Assembly: GCA_905221605.1 (NCBI GenBank)
Contig: CAJNDS010001112.1
Span: 812,472 to 876,471 of the forward strand
From: Symbiodinium natans
Lineage: Eukaryota > Sar > Dinophyceae > Suessiales > Symbiodiniaceae
Direction of reading: 5' to 3'
DNA: 64,000 bases
The notes beneath the pieces were generated by a model that was not told the origin of the DNA, ran no database searches, and saw only the letters and a list, made by a program, of their open reading frames with translations. Shown in pieces: positions 1-11,615 of this stretch (position 1 is the stretch's first letter; the number at the start of each line of letters is the position of its first letter). Both the position numbers and the translations under genes were made by a program.

Positions 1-26
1 GTTTAGGGTTTAGGGTTTAGGGTTTT
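1..26 (+). repeat. Interstitial telomeric tract at the window edge
   Basis: About three and a half TTTAGGG units open the window, followed by non-telomeric sequence. Many similar tracts follow internally, so this is not evidence for a chromosome end. TTTAGGG is the telomere repeat of plants, many algae and dinoflagellates. Confidence 0.9.
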
Positions 27-347
27 GGGATGCAACTCGAGCATACCTGTGCAGCCTGATGTGTGTATGGGTATGGCCCGTGCGTTCTTCAACTGGACCT
101 GAAACACAGCACAAGTGCAACCATTGTGTGTCATGCCGGGCGTGCCTCGATGTTCCATCCAAGCCGAGCTGCACCAAAGAAATGCCGCACACAGAAGTGC
201 AAGAGTTTCTGAGCTCGGATGTTGCAGGCACTTCGTGTTGTTTAGGGTTTATAGGGTTTAGGGTTTACGGTTGTTGCAATTCGTGTGCAAGACAGGCTTT
301 TTTGATCACACCTCAAGCAAATACCAAGCATGGGATCCTGCGAATGA

Positions 348-484
348 CCCAGATCCTTCCAGCGAATGACCCAGATCCTTCCAAAAACCCCCTTCAGTTA
401 AGGAATATACCCTACTGCATACTAAGGATCATGATGATGAATTCGGGTATGCTCCTCAACTCAGGGGTTTTTGAAAATCTGGGG
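348..484. mobile_element. MITE-like element, family M1
   Basis: The ends read CCCAGATCCTTCC and GAAAATCTGGGG. The interior is palindromic around AAGGATCAT, with GGAATATACCC near the left and a degraded counterpart on the right. The left end is doubled: a 22-bp stretch starting GCGAATGACCC occurs twice (from 340 and 362). M1 copies recur through the window with terminal repeat CCCAGATCTTCCAAAACCCC. No transposase is present, so it would be non-autonomous. Confidence 0.7.
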
Positions 485-1348
485 AGTTCTGGGATCATGG
501 TGGTAGCTCCTCCTGCACAATACGATATCGCTGCATGACAAACAAAGACATCGAAGCGCCACTCCTTTGTCAACAGACCTGAGAGACCTAAACCCCTACA
601 ACCCCTAAACCCTATAAGCCCTAAACCCCTGAACCCCTAAACCCTAAAAAGTCCGAGCTTCGCAAATTTCGGCGTGCTTTTGATTGTAGGCCGCATCGCC
701 GTCCAGGTCGAAGTACAAACATCGGGGTCTGCTCTCTTCCAGCACCTGAATGGGGTCGCTCATGGTTTAGGCATTTTTGTGCCACCCGTGCGGCACACAC
801 CACGTCGGGCGCCCGTTCCGCAGGGACGATTCGAGGGTTCAGGGTTTAGGGTTAGGGTTTCGGGAGTGTTTAGGGTTTAGGGTTTAGGGGGGTGCTGCAG
901 GATTGCTTGTCCGGGAAACCTACACCAAAGTGTGCCAGGCTGCATCTTCCCAAAAACCCAATGATGATCCGGAGAGGCCCGTCTGCAGAGTATCCCGGTA
1001 CTATATCCTGATGTCTTGATAGGTAGACCAGGCTGGCACAATCACAACATTCGTTGCCTCATGATCTATCGGGAGTCCGACGCCTCGGAAGTCGCCCCAA
1101 CTATCTCCCAATCCGAGGGTAAGCTTGCTGTATAGCCGACGGTGCAGTTGTGTGTGTGTGTTTACACAACACCATGCCCCAGAATTCAAGCATGTGTGTC
1201 TCTTGCAAGGGTGCCGAAGCCCCCCCCCCCGAAGCCCTTCTTGCAAGCGGGCTTTCTCCCTAAACCCACTTTCGAAGCTGGGACATGCTGAAGCCTCAAC
1301 CCTACAACCTTATAAACCCTAAACCCTGAACATCCCTGAACACTACAG

Positions 1349-1419
1349 CCTTTTTTGAGCAACGGACTTTTCATCTTTGGAGGCTGCCGGCAAGCATGCA
1401 ACCTCTCAGAAGTCACATC
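1349..1419. repeat. Dispersed duplicate of 46,269-46,327
   Basis: The segment from CCTTTTTTGAGCAACGGACT through GGAGGCTGCCGGCAAGCATG to AGAAGTCACA occurs again at 46,269-46,327 with few substitutions and a 6-bp difference. Both copies are bordered by telomeric tracts. The sequence is GC-rich and unlike the MITE families. Whether it is an exon or a repeat is unknown. Confidence 0.75.
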
Positions 1420-1934
1420 ACGCAACCCTAAACCCTGAACCCTAAACCCCAAACCGACCCTAAGCCCAGAACTCGAAAGCCCAAACCACAGTTCCAACAC
1501 CCTAGGCCTCGTTGAAGAGCTGCACATGCCCCTTCCTCGGTTTGGCCGCTTGTAAATACACCGTCCGAAAACCCCCAAGAGACAAGGCAAGAAACAACTC
1601 ACAATTGTCATGACGATTCTCTTCCGTTTTAAGGCTCTTGTTCTCCTTAAGCCTTAAGCTAATGCTACAGAACATTCCTACATAAGCTTGGCTGCACTTA
1701 GCAGGGTAGCTACAAGTTTCATTTTTAGCTGCCTCATTAAGAAACCCAAAAAACCCCAAAAAGGCTAAGGATCTAAAGTTACAGTAAAGCACCACAGAGT
1801 AAGAGTCTCTGAAACCCTAAACCCTAAACCCTTAACCCTAAACCCGAAAGACAAAGCCTTAAGTAACCAACAGGTCCCACCCAGCTTCGTACGGTGGTTC
1901 TCGATCTCCTCCAGTAGCTCCTATGTTTGTTCAG

Positions 1935-1973
1935 GATTTAGGGTTTAGGGTTTAGGGTTTAGGGTTTAGGGTT
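1935..1973 (+). repeat. Interstitial telomeric tract, about 5 units
   Basis: TTTAGGG repeats end in a variant TTTCGGG and run directly into an M5 element at 1,978. Confidence 0.9.
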
Positions 1974-1977
1974 TCGG

Positions 1978-2068
1978 GAGGTTCATGGGTAGTTCCAAGT
2001 AGGGTTATAAGTATGGTAACTATGCGAATAACCCTATTTAGGATACCTATAACCCTACTTGAACCTCT
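1978..2068. mobile_element. MITE-like element, family M5
   Basis: It starts GAGGTTCATGGGTAGTTCC and ends in CCCTACTTGAACCTCT, an imperfect inverted repeat, with AAGTAGGGTTATAAG and its complement inside. M5 recurs at about 3,448, 25,473, 32,582, 55,301, 57,113, 57,457, 58,687 and 59,071. The copy at 59,071 lies in a gene C intron. Confidence 0.7.
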
Positions 2069-2825
2069 ATGTACTCCTCTACACTTTGCGGGGCGAGGTT
2101 ACGCACTCAGCATTGCTCGAAAATGTGTCGGATTTCGTGCGGGGCCCTCTTTTGCAGAGACTTTTTCCCCAGACCCCCAGTGGTGCGAGGCGGAGGCAAG
2201 TGCCCTCCAGCACATCCCCAGAAAAACGATTTAGGGTCTAGGGTTTAGGGTTTCGGGCTTCGGGTTTAGGGTTAAGGGTTTAGGGTTTAGGGTCTTCGAA
2301 TTGAGGCTTTATGTCAGGGATTCGTGTTCAAACCCATTTGACGACACATAGCCCCGAAATGCTTAGGGCTTCTCTCTCTCCAGCAAAACTCCAGAGCTCA
2401 GCAACCCTAAACCCTAAACCCCAAAAACCAAAACAAAACTAAACCCTAAACCCGAACCCTAAACCCGAATGTGTGGCTAAGGGCTATAGTCTAGGCTTTG
2501 GGATCTTTAAGGTTTAGGGCGTTGTTGCTTGCCATAGGGGGTGTTTAGGGTTTCAGGTTTTTCGGGTTGAGGGTCGCAGATGCACCCCCCCCCCCACAAA
2601 AAAAAAAAAAAAACAGCTTGGCTCTCCTCGTGGCTGTGGAACATGCCATACTTCCTGGGCTTTGAACTTACATGTGGGCTTAGGGCTTATAGGGGTTTGG
2701 GTTTTAGGGGCCCTATAGGGTTCAGGGTTCATAGGGTGTTAGGGTGTTAGGGATTTAGGGGCCCAAGTGGTGGGCCTAAAACGTCCATCTTCCTGTTTCA
2801 TGAAGCTGTGCTTTTTGCACTGTTA
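2069..2825. other. Repeat-rich stretch without a recognisable gene
   Basis: Telomeric tracts of both orientations (2,230-2,295 plus; 2,400-2,470 minus), a C10A16 homopolymer near 2,586 and degenerate TAGGG-rich DNA to 2,765. No coding support is visible. Confidence 0.5.
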
Positions 2826-2934
2826 CCCAAAGAGCCCAATATTGCTTAATTAAGGATTATACCTTAAATCATATTCAGGATCCCTATATGATTTAAGGAA
2901 TATTCCTTAATTAAGCAATATTGGGCTCTTTGGG
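2826..2934. mobile_element. MITE-like element, family M2
   Basis: A near-perfect 109-bp palindrome. Left end CCCAAAGAGCCCAATATTGC, right end GCAATATTGGGCTCTTTGGG, interior TTAATTAAGG and ATCATATTCAGGATCCC. The same family forms intron 1 of gene B at 41,139-41,243. Confidence 0.85.
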
Positions 2935-3309
2935 TACAGGTCAGGTCCAGCTCAACACCCCGCCGCTCCAAGCGATTCCGAGCTTCATCACTTGGCTCAC
3001 GTGCCCGCGAAATTCCTGGGGAGGGCTTCGCTGGCTTCCTAAGGTGATTGCCAAGGTGGGGGCGCTTCATGGTAAGATGTTGAGGGTTCATTCAGAGTTT
3101 GGAGTGAACCCAGCTCCTCCAAAACCCCTTAATTAAGGAAGAGACCCTACTTCATAATAATGACCCCTAGTATCAACTAGGGTAACTAGGGTATATTCCT
3201 TAACTCAAAATTGTTTGGAAGATCTGGAGACATTCGGAGCACCCTTTCACTTGCCAACTTTGTTGCCGGGTTTGCGTCGCGCGCTCTAAAGTCCCCAAAG
3301 CACAAAGCA
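2935..3309. other. Unique stretch of unknown content
   Basis: GC-rich DNA at 2,935-3,130, then a partial MITE-like end (CCCCTTAATTAAGG near 3,124) and AT-rich DNA. Open frames of about 70 codons exist on both strands (2,921-3,136 plus; 2,864-3,091 minus), but they run into the flanking M2 element. An exon is possible, unproven. Confidence 0.4.
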
Positions 3310-3363
3310 TAGGGTTTAGGTTTAGGGTTTAGGGTTTAGGGTTTAGGGTTTAGGGTTTAGGGT
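3310..3363 (+). repeat. Interstitial telomeric tract, about 7 units
   Basis: Seven TTTAGGG units with one contracted unit (TTTAGG), between unique sequences on both sides. Confidence 0.92.
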
Positions 3364-3447
3364 CTCTTTACTCTCTGCCTGCAAGAGATTCAAACCTCAA
3401 CTCGGGATCCCGCCAATCCTTCAAGCAAAGTGAGTTTTGCACCCATC

Positions 3448-3560
3448 TTGGAGGTTCTTGGGTGGCGATAAGTAGGGTAATAAAGTATGGCAACTATACT
3501 TTTTTGCCCCTATTTAGGCGAATTCGAACCCTACTTCTAACTGCCCATGAACTTGCAAGT
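3448..3560. mobile_element. MITE-like element, family M5
   Basis: Left end TTGGAGGTTCTTGGGTGG, right end CTGCCCATGAACTTGCAAGT. AAGTAGGGTAATAAAG and AACCCTACTTCTAAC form the inner inverted arms. Confidence 0.65.
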
Positions 3561-4794
3561 AAGTAAGTCAGTCAAGGGGTATAAGGAGGGACCCCTGGAA
3601 GGGACCCTGAATGTTATCCCTATATCAACCCCATATATGGTTGCGCCCTCCCCCCTCCCACCCCTCCCCCCCTCCCCCCCTCCCCCCCCTGTGGGGTGGT
3701 TATGAGTTGGTTTTAGGGTTTATTAGGGTTTAGGGTTTTAGGGTTTTGGGGGATACCTAGGGGGGGGGGGGGGGGGGGGCAGAGCACGCACAGCGCACAA
3801 CCATATATACATATATGAGGCAGGAACCTTTATGTATGATTTGACCTCTTTCTTTGTTTTCATACTAGCCTATACTACTGCTACGATTAACAGAGTTATC
3901 GAATAGGGCCATCACGCTCCTCTGAAGACTGCTTCAAAACCCCAACACTAAACCCTAACCCTAAACCCTAAGCCCGAAAAACAAGAAATATAATAAAACA
4001 AGAGCCTACCTACCTCCCTAGAGGCGAAACAGAGAGACTACACCGTGTGTTTCTTTCGCACTGAACCCCAAAGACCTACCCCTAAGCTCTAGGGGAGAGG
4101 ACGCCGTGGGAACCTATTCTTGGGATAGGTTGTTTTTTAAAAAGATTATGAAACATTCGGACATGGTATCACGAGAATACTGTGAGCAGATACTTCATTT
4201 TTTGAATTCATGCCCGTGCATGCGAGTTCATGCCCGTTCATGCCCCGTGCACGCGAACGCCCCGCAAAACGGAATAACAACGATATACCCTCCAACTAAC
4301 CTATTGTTGGGACAGGTGCTCGAACGAAAATTACTGTGAAACATTCTTGTTGTTAAATACACGGTGAATCTGAAAGGTCTGGGGTTCATGGTTGAACAAT
4401 AAACCCTATAAGGCTTCAAGGTGTGGGGACTACAAACCTGAAACCCTATAGGGACCCGCCCCTTGTGGAGCATTTAGGGTTTCACGTGTAGGGTTTACGG
4501 TGAAGTGTCTAGGGTTTTCTTTTCAAGCTCATCTATGCGACTCGCGCGATTTCTGATGGGAGAGCGGGCGTGCAGCTTCGCACAATGGCACACTGTGGGT
4601 CGAAATGCAACGGCAGCAAAGAGGCCGCAAGCAAAAGGCAAGGCAACACGTTTCGGACAGGCAGGAGCAGTGTCAGAGACCAAATGGTTGGGTTGCAGGC
4701 CAGCCACTTGAATAGCCCAGCCAAAATGACTTAGTAGAGGGGCCCCGACTAAAGCAGGTAGACCATTAACTTTCAGCCTTTCGCAAAATCGCCA
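3561..4794. other. Repeat-rich stretch with C- and G-homopolymers
   Basis: C-rich DNA at about 3,645-3,690, a telomeric patch at 3,713-3,745, a G20 run at about 3,760-3,779, and CCCTAAA-type tracts at 3,945-3,972. 4,100-4,790 is unique and includes short direct repeats of CATGCCCGTGCA type near 4,210-4,250. The minus strand at 4,495-4,914 is open for 139 codons but overlaps the polypyrimidine module that begins near 4,795, so I do not call it a gene. Confidence 0.45.
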
Positions 4795-6053
4795 CGTTCG
4801 TTGCAAGAAGGGACCTCCTCCCCTGCAGCGGCTGAGTTCCCTTATACCATCTCTTTTGTTTTCTTTCTGTCCCTTGTTCCTATGTCTCCAATTTTGTCGA
4901 TTGTAGGTATTCAAGGGAAGTGCTAAGCTACTAAAGAGGACAAATAAGGTTTCCCTGTCCCCTTTGGCTGTCCTGAATTAATCTTGTCTTTTCTCAGTCT
5001 GCACTCTGCGAGAGAGGAATGGACAGTAGAAGGGAAACAACAACGCATGGGCAAGAATGCTTCTCTCTCTTTTCTTATTGAGATGACTGGGCACATAAGA
5101 CTGAGAAGAGACTCCCCTCCTGTCTGAATCTCTGCTTTGGCTCTTATCTTGCAGAGGAGAAGAACTTTTATATAAGAAGAGGAACCAGGAACAGACACCA
5201 GAGAGAAAGTGCAAGGAGCTGACAAGAGTGCTTCTCTCTTCTCTTTTTGACAAAAACCGAGGGAAAGAGAGTGAAAACAAGAAGCTTTGTTTTGTCCGTT
5301 GCAGAAAGGGGGCTCCCTCTCCCCGTGGAGCAGGGTTGATTTCCCGTGTTCGCTCCCGTTTGCCTTCTTTCTCTCCTGCGCTCCTATGTCTTCTGTTCCT
5401 TTTTTTGAGGAGATTCAAAGGGATAGATAAACGAAAAAACCCCTGCGCTGTCCTTGATCTTGTCTTTTCTCAGTCAGCGAGAGAGGAAGACACAGTAGGA
5501 GGGAAGCTGGACAAGAGTGCTCCTCTCTCTCTTTTCTTATTGAGAAGACTGGGTACATAAGACTGGGAAGAGACTCCCCCTCCTCTCCGATTCTCCGCTC
5601 TGGCTGTTTTCTTGCAGGGGAGAAGAACTTTTATACAAGAAGAAGGGGCCAGGAACAGACAAGAGAAAGAAAAGTGCATGGAACTGACAAGAGTGCTAAG
5701 AGAAAGGGAAGAAAGCTTTGTTTTGTCCGTTGCAGAAGGAGGCTCCCTCTTCCCTGGAGCAGGGTTGATTTCCCGTGTTCGCTCTCATTTGCCTGCGATC
5801 CTATGTCTTCTGTTCCTTTTTTAGGGATAGATTGGTTTCCCTGTCCCTTTGATGTCCTTGATCTTGTCTTTTCTCAGTCAGCCAGAGAGGAAGGCACAGT
5901 ACTGGACAAGAGTGCATCTCTCTCTGTTTTCTTGAGAAACAACGGATAAATAAGCGGAAAAGAAGAAACCCCCTCTCCTCTCCTCTAGATCTGTTCAGCT
6001 CTGATCCTGGGAAGTAAAAACATGAACACGCAAGGAAACATCTCATCCTTTCT

Positions 6054-6297
6054 TTTCTCTCTTCTCTCTTCTCTCTTCTCTCTTCTCTCTTCTCTCTTCT
6101 CTCTTCTCTCTTCTCTCTTCTCTCTTCTCTCTTCTCTCTTCTCTCTTCTCTCTTCTCTCTTCTCTCTTCTCTCTTCTCTCTTCTCTCTTCTCTCTCTCTC
6201 TTCTCTTCTCTCTTCTCTCTTCTCTCTTCTCTTCTCTCTTCTCTCTTCTCTCTTCTCTCTTCTCTCTCTCTCTCTCTTCTCTCTTCTCTCTTCTCTC
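6054..6297 (+). repeat. (TTCTCTC)n 7-bp array
   Basis: About 30 units of TTCTCTC with occasional contractions. Open frames across it on both strands (for example 5,801-6,475 minus) are pure repeat translations and are not genes. Confidence 0.95.
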
Positions 6298-7077
6298 TCC
6301 TCGCTCCTCGCTCCTCGCTCCTCGCTCCTCTCTCCTCTCTCCTCTCCCCTCTCCCCTCTCTCTCCCTAGAGCAGGCTTGAGTCCAATTATTCTCCCACTG
6401 CTGCCTTCTTTCTCGTGCTCCGACGTCATGTGTTCCGTCTTCTATTCGAGCAGATTGAAGGGAATAGGTCGACAAAAGGTTTTCACACTCCCTCTCACTT
6501 CTTCAGCCTCTTCTTTGCCGTGTTCTTACAACGGAGAAGAGTAAAACGTAAGAAGATGAGGAGTCAATCTCACTACCTTCATGCCTTGTCGTCTTTCTTC
6601 TGTTCACTTTGCTCTTACACACGCGAAAATTGAAAATGCAAGAAGATAAACTGACGAGAAGGCAGGGAAGGAGACAGTCTTTGGCTCGCTGCCAAAATGA
6701 GAGAGCGACGCAACAAGGACATGACAAGAGTGCTTCGCTGTTCTCTTTTTGTGAGGATCGGGCAAACAACAGGGGGGAGAAATTCCTTCTCCCTCTTCTC
6801 CCTGTTCTTTGGCTCTCTCCTTACACAAAGACAAATAAAAACACAAGGCAAACAAATTTCAGTCACTACGTTCATCCGTCCTCGGGTTTCTTTTCCCCTG
6901 CTGTCGCTCTCTCCTTACAGAAAGACATTCACATTTACAAGGCAAACCAAAACCACTCACTACTTCTCCGTCCTCTTTAGTTTCCCTCTTTGTTCACTCT
7001 GTTCTTACAGGGAGGAACTGAACATGCAAGAGCACACCCCGATCTCGATACCATCATCCTCTCCCTGCTCTCTTCGC

Positions 7078-8059
7078 TCTCTCTCCCTCTCCCCCTCTCC
7101 CCCATCTCCCCCCTCTCCCCCCTCTCCACCCTCTCCCCCCTCTCCCCCCTCCCCCCTCTCCCCCTCTCTCCCCTCTCCCCCTCTCCCCCTCCCCCTCTCC
7201 CTCTCCGCCACTCCTCCCCCCTCCCCTCTCCCCCTCCCCCTCTCCCCCTCTCCCCCTTCTCCCCTCCCCCCTCTCCCCCCCTCTCCCCCCTCCCCCCTCT
7301 CCCCCTCGCCCCTCTCCCCCCATCCCCCCCCCTCCCCCCTGCTCTCCCCCTCCCCCCTCTCCCCTCTCCCCCTCTCCCCCTCTCCCCCTCTTCCCCCTCG
7401 CCCCCTCTCCCCCTCTCCCCCCCTCTCCCCCCTCATCCCTCTTCCCCCTCTTCCCCCTCTTCCCCTCTCCCCCTCTCCCCTCTCCCCCTCTCCCCTCTCC
7501 CCCTCTTCACCCTCCCTCCCCCTCTCCCCCTCTCCCCTCCTCCCCTCTCCGCCTCTCCCCCTCTTCCCCCTCTCCCCCTCTCCCCCTCTCCCCCTCTCCC
7601 CCTCTCCCCTCCTCTCCCCCTCTCCCCTCCTCTCTCCCCTCTTCCCCCTCCCCCCTCCTTTCCCCCCTCCCCCATCCTCTCCCCCTCTCCCCTTCCTCTC
7701 CCCCTCTCTCCCCTCCTCTCCCCCTCTCCACCTCCTCTCCCCCTCTCCCCCTCTCCCCCTCCCCCTCTCCCCGCTCTCCCCCTCTTCCCTCTCCCCCGCT
7801 TTTTCCCCCTCTCCCCCTCCCCCGATCTCCCATCTCCCCCTCTCCCCCCCTGCTCACCCCCCCTCTCCCCCCCCTCTCCCCCCCCCCCCCCTCTCCCCCC
7901 CTCTCCCCCTCTCTCCCCCTCCCCCTCTCCCCTCCTCCCCTCTCCCCCTCTCCCCTCTCCCCCTCCTTCCCCCTCTCCCCCTCTCCCCCTCTCCCCTCTC
8001 TCCCTCTCTCCTCTCCCCCTCTCCCCCTCTCCCACTCCCTCTCCTCCCTCCACTCTCTC

Positions 8060-8091
<32 letters not shown>

Positions 8092-8109
8092 CCCTCTCCC
8101 TCTCCCTCT

Positions 8110-8178
<69 letters not shown>

Positions 8179-8180
8179 TT
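7078..8180 (+). repeat. Low-complexity (CCCCTCT)n array ending in (CT)n
   Basis: About 1 kb of C/T only, dominated by CCCCTCTC words, with a (CT)n run of about 60 bp at the 3' end. It gives long Pro/Ser/Leu frames on plus and Gly/Glu/Arg frames on minus, which are compositional artefacts. Such homopurine-homopyrimidine DNA could adopt triplex (H-DNA) structure. Confidence 0.95.
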
Positions 8181-9115
8181 GTTCTTTCTTTTCACAAGAC
8201 AAATGAATGAACACACAAGAAGACATGGACAAGAGAAGCAAATGGACGAGAAAAGACGGAAGGATGCATCGTTTTGTTGGTGGCAAGAAGGGAGGCTCCC
8301 TCAGGGCAGGGCTGAATTCCATTGCACTCTTCTTTTTGCCTTCCTTCTCTCTTGTGTTTCCTATGTCTTCTGTTCTTTTGCGTTTAGGAAATTCAAGGGA
8401 ACTGCTAAAAAAGGAGGAAGGAGTTGTTCTTGTCTCTTTTCGTTGCCCTTGCTCTTTTCTTTTCTCATTCAGCGAGAGAGGAAGAGACTGTAGGTGGAAA
8501 ACAACAAAGAATGGACAAGAGCGCTTCTCTCTTATCTTGTTGAGAACAATGGATACGCTATCTTCTTGAAAAGGAGAAGCGGAACACAACGCACACATCG
8601 AAGACAAAAGAATACACGATGAGAAGAAGGGGGCGTTGCGTAGACAGACAAGACAATTCTGTTTTCATTGCTTTTCCATCGCTCTCTTCTCTCTTCAATT
8701 CTACCCCTGCCCTCTTCCTATGCCTTCTATGTTTTTACTCGTCTCAGAAAGGAATGGAAGGGCGGGCACTTTCCTTTTCTTTCGGTCTCGCTACAGGCAA
8801 AAGAGGAGAATGGAAATGAAATGGAATGAGACAAGCTTCGGTAAGGACCCCTCGCCTCCTCTTCCCTGCATTTTCTTGTACCTTTTCCCATTGAGGCTCA
8901 TTCACTACTTTCAGCATCCCTCCTCTTTAGTTTTCCCTCTTTGTTCAGTTTGTTCTTACAGTGGGGGAACTGAACATGCAAGAACACACACACAAATCTC
9001 GCTCCCTTCTGTCTTCTCTTCTCTTCAAGTCGCTTCGCTACTCTTCTCTTCTCTTCTCTTCTCTTCTCTTCTTCTCCTCTTCTCCTCTTCTCCTCTTCTC
9101 TTCTTCTCCTTTCTC

Positions 9116-9154
<39 letters not shown>

Positions 9155-9363
9155 GTCTGTCTGTCTCTGTCTGGCTTCTTTGTTCTTTTTTAAAACCCGT
9201 GACAACTGGATACACAAGAGGACAAGGAAAAGAGAAGCTAACGGACGGGAAAGAAGGAAGGATGGATTGTTTTGTTCGTGGCAAGAAGGGAGCCCCCGCC
9301 CCCCCGTAGAGCAGGGCTGAGAGCCCTTACACCCTCTCTTTTGCTTTCTCTCTTTGCTTTCTT

Positions 9364-9395
<32 letters not shown>
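8166..9395 (+). repeat. 1.2-kb tandem duplication, unit 1
   Basis: 8,166-8,914 matches 9,396-10,145 almost base for base (a handful of substitutions and a 1-bp indel), and 9,020-9,395 matches 10,146-10,500. The offset is about 1,230 bp, so the units are directly adjacent. The near identity indicates a recent duplication. Confidence 0.9.
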
Positions 9396-9409
<14 letters not shown>

Positions 9410-10490
9410 TTGTTCTTTCTTTTCACAAGACAAATGAATGAACACACAAGAAGACATGGACAAGAGAAGCAAATGGACGAGAAAAGACGGAAGGATGCAT
9501 CGTTTTGTTGGTGGCAAGAAGGGAGGCTCCCTCAGGGCAGGGCTGAATTCCATTGCACTCTTCTTTTTGCCTTCCTTCTCTCTTGTGTTTCCTATGTCTT
9601 CTGTTCTTTTGCGTTTAGGAAATTCAAGGCACTGCTAAAAAAGGAGGAAGGAGTTTTTCTTGTCCCTTTTCGTTGCCCTTGCTCTTTTCTTTTCTCATTC
9701 AGCGAGAGAGGAAGAGACTGTAGGTGGAAAACAACAAAGAATGGACAAGAGCGCTTCTCTCTTATCTTGTTGAGAACAATGGATACGCTATCTTCTTGAA
9801 AAGGAGAAGCGGAACACAACGCACACATCGAAGACAAAAGAATACACGATGAGAAGAAGGGGGCGTTGCGTAGACAGACAAGACAATTCTGTTTTTATTG
9901 CTTTTCCATCGCTCTCTTCTCTCTTCAATTCTACCCCTGCCCTCTTCCTATTCCTTCTATGTTTTTACTCGTCTCAGAAAGGAATGGAAGGGCGGGCACT
10001 TTCCTTTTCTTTCGGTCTCGCTACAGGCAAAAGAGGAGAATGGAAATGAAATGGAATGAGACAAGCTTCGGTAAGGACCCCTCGCCTCCTCTTCCCTGCA
10101 TTTTCTTGTACCTTTTCCCATTGAGGCTCATTCACTACTTTCAGCGCTTCGCTACTCTTCTCTTCTCTTCTCTTCTCTTCTCTTCTTCTCCTCTTCTCTT
10201 CTTCTCCTCTTCTCTTCTTCTCCTCTCTCCTCTCTCCTCTCTCTCTCTATCTCTCTCTCTCGCTCTCTCTCTCTCTGTCTGTCTGTCTCTGTCTGGCTTC
10301 TTTGTTCTTTTCTTAAACCCGTGACAACTGGACACACAAGAGGACAAGGAAAAGAGAAGCTAACGGGCGGGAAAGAAGGAAGGATGGATTGTTTTGTTCG
10401 TGGCAAGAAGGGAGCCCCCGCCCCCCCGTAGAGCAGGGCTGAGAGCCCTTACACCCTCTCTTTTGCTTTCTCTCTTTGCTTTCTCTCTTT

Positions 10491-10500
<10 letters not shown>
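9396..10500 (+). repeat. 1.2-kb tandem duplication, unit 2 with a 105-bp deletion
   Basis: This is the second unit of the duplication. It lacks the segment corresponding to about 8,915-9,020, which in unit 1 carries a TTCTTACAG plus ACATGCAAG module. A third, more diverged partial copy lies at 11,945-12,300. Confidence 0.88.
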
Positions 10501-10542
<42 letters not shown>

Positions 10543-11261
10543 GCGTTCCCAGGTCTTCTGTTCTTTTGCGTTTAGGAAATTCAAGGGAACTGCTAAAAAA
10601 GGAGGAAGGAGTTTTTCTTGTCTCTTTTCGTTGCCCTTGCTGGCCCTTGCTCTTTTCTTTTTTGGTTTTTGGTTCAGCGAGAGAGGAAGAGATTGTAGGA
10701 GGAAAACAGCAAAGAATGGACCAGAGTGCTTCTCTCTTATGTTATTGAGAGAGACGGGGAAGAAGTTCATCCTCCTCGCTTTTTCCGTATGCTTTGGCTC
10801 TTGTTTTGCAGACGAAAACATGAATACACAAGAAGACATGAAGAGGCAACTGGGAGAAAACGACAAGGAGCTCGCACGGGTGCTTCTCTTTTCTTACTGG
10901 CAAAATAAGACATGTTGGGTTGATTTCCTGTGTTGGCTCTCATGCGCCTTCTTTCTCTCATGCGTGCCTATGTCTTCTGTTCATGGTTTGAGGAGATTCA
11001 AAGGGACAGAAAAGATAGGCGACAAAGGTTTACCTGTCCCTTTCGCTGTCCTTGATCTTAAGAATCTTGTCTCAGTCAGCGAGAGAGGAAGACACAGTAG
11101 AAGCGAAACAGTAGGAATGCTTGAAAAAACAACGGATACATAAGAGGAAGAAGAAGAAACTCCCGCTCCTCGCTTCTCGATCTTGTTCAGCTCTCTTCAT
11201 GCAGAGTAGCAACATGAACACGCAAGGAAAAATCATCTCCTACCTTTATCCTTCCTTTTCT

Positions 11262-11553
11262 CCCTTCTCCCTTCTCCCTTCTCCCTTCTCTCTTCTCTCT
11301 TCTCTCTTCTCTCTTCTCTCTTCTCTCTGCTCTCTGCTCTCTGCTCTCTGCTCTCTGCTCTCTGCTCTCTGCTCTCTGCTCTCTGCTCTCTGCTCTCTGC
11401 TCTCTGCTCTCTGCTCTCAGCTCTCAGCTCTCAGCTCTCAGCTCTCAGCTCTCAGCTCTCAGCTCTCAGCTCTCAGCTCTCAGCTCTCAGCTCTCAGCTC
11501 TCAGCTCTCAGCTCTCAGCTCTCAGCTCTCAGCTCTCAGCTCTCAGCTCTCAG

Positions 11554-11610
<57 letters not shown>
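11262..11610 (+). repeat. Three successive homogenised 7-bp arrays
   Basis: The array changes its unit in sharp steps: (TTCTCCC/TTCTCTC)n to about 11,325, (CTCTCTG)n at about 11,326-11,415, (CTCTCAG)n at about 11,416-11,556, then (CT)n to 11,610. All three share a 7-bp period, and each block is internally almost uniform. Confidence 0.93.

Positions 11611-11615
<5 letters not shown>

Larger units (their letters stand above)
27..1934. other. Repeat-rich stretch without a recognisable gene
   Basis: It holds degenerate telomeric tracts (near 241-270, 600-650, 838-890, 1310-1330, 1425-1455 and 1813-1845), a MITE-like element and unique DNA between them. Open frames here are short (the longest about 160 codons, 59-538 on plus) and run through repeats, so I call no gene. 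Exons of an intron-rich gene could be hidden in the unique stretches (for example 660-840 or 900-1300), but nothing visible supports that. Confidence 0.5.

Noticed and set aside
1-26. True chromosome end
   Set aside because: Telomeric tracts of similar length occur throughout the window in both orientations, and only three to four units are present at the edge.
5801-6475. 224-codon minus frame of REERR repeats
   Set aside because: Pure translation of the (TTCTCTC)n array; the opposite strand and other frames are equally open.
6697-8493. 598-codon open frame on plus (Pro/Ser/Leu-rich) and several long Gly/Glu/Arg frames on minus
   Set aside because: They are translations of (CCCCTCT)n and (CT)n low-complexity DNA, which lacks stops in several frames. 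No conserved or non-repetitive domain.
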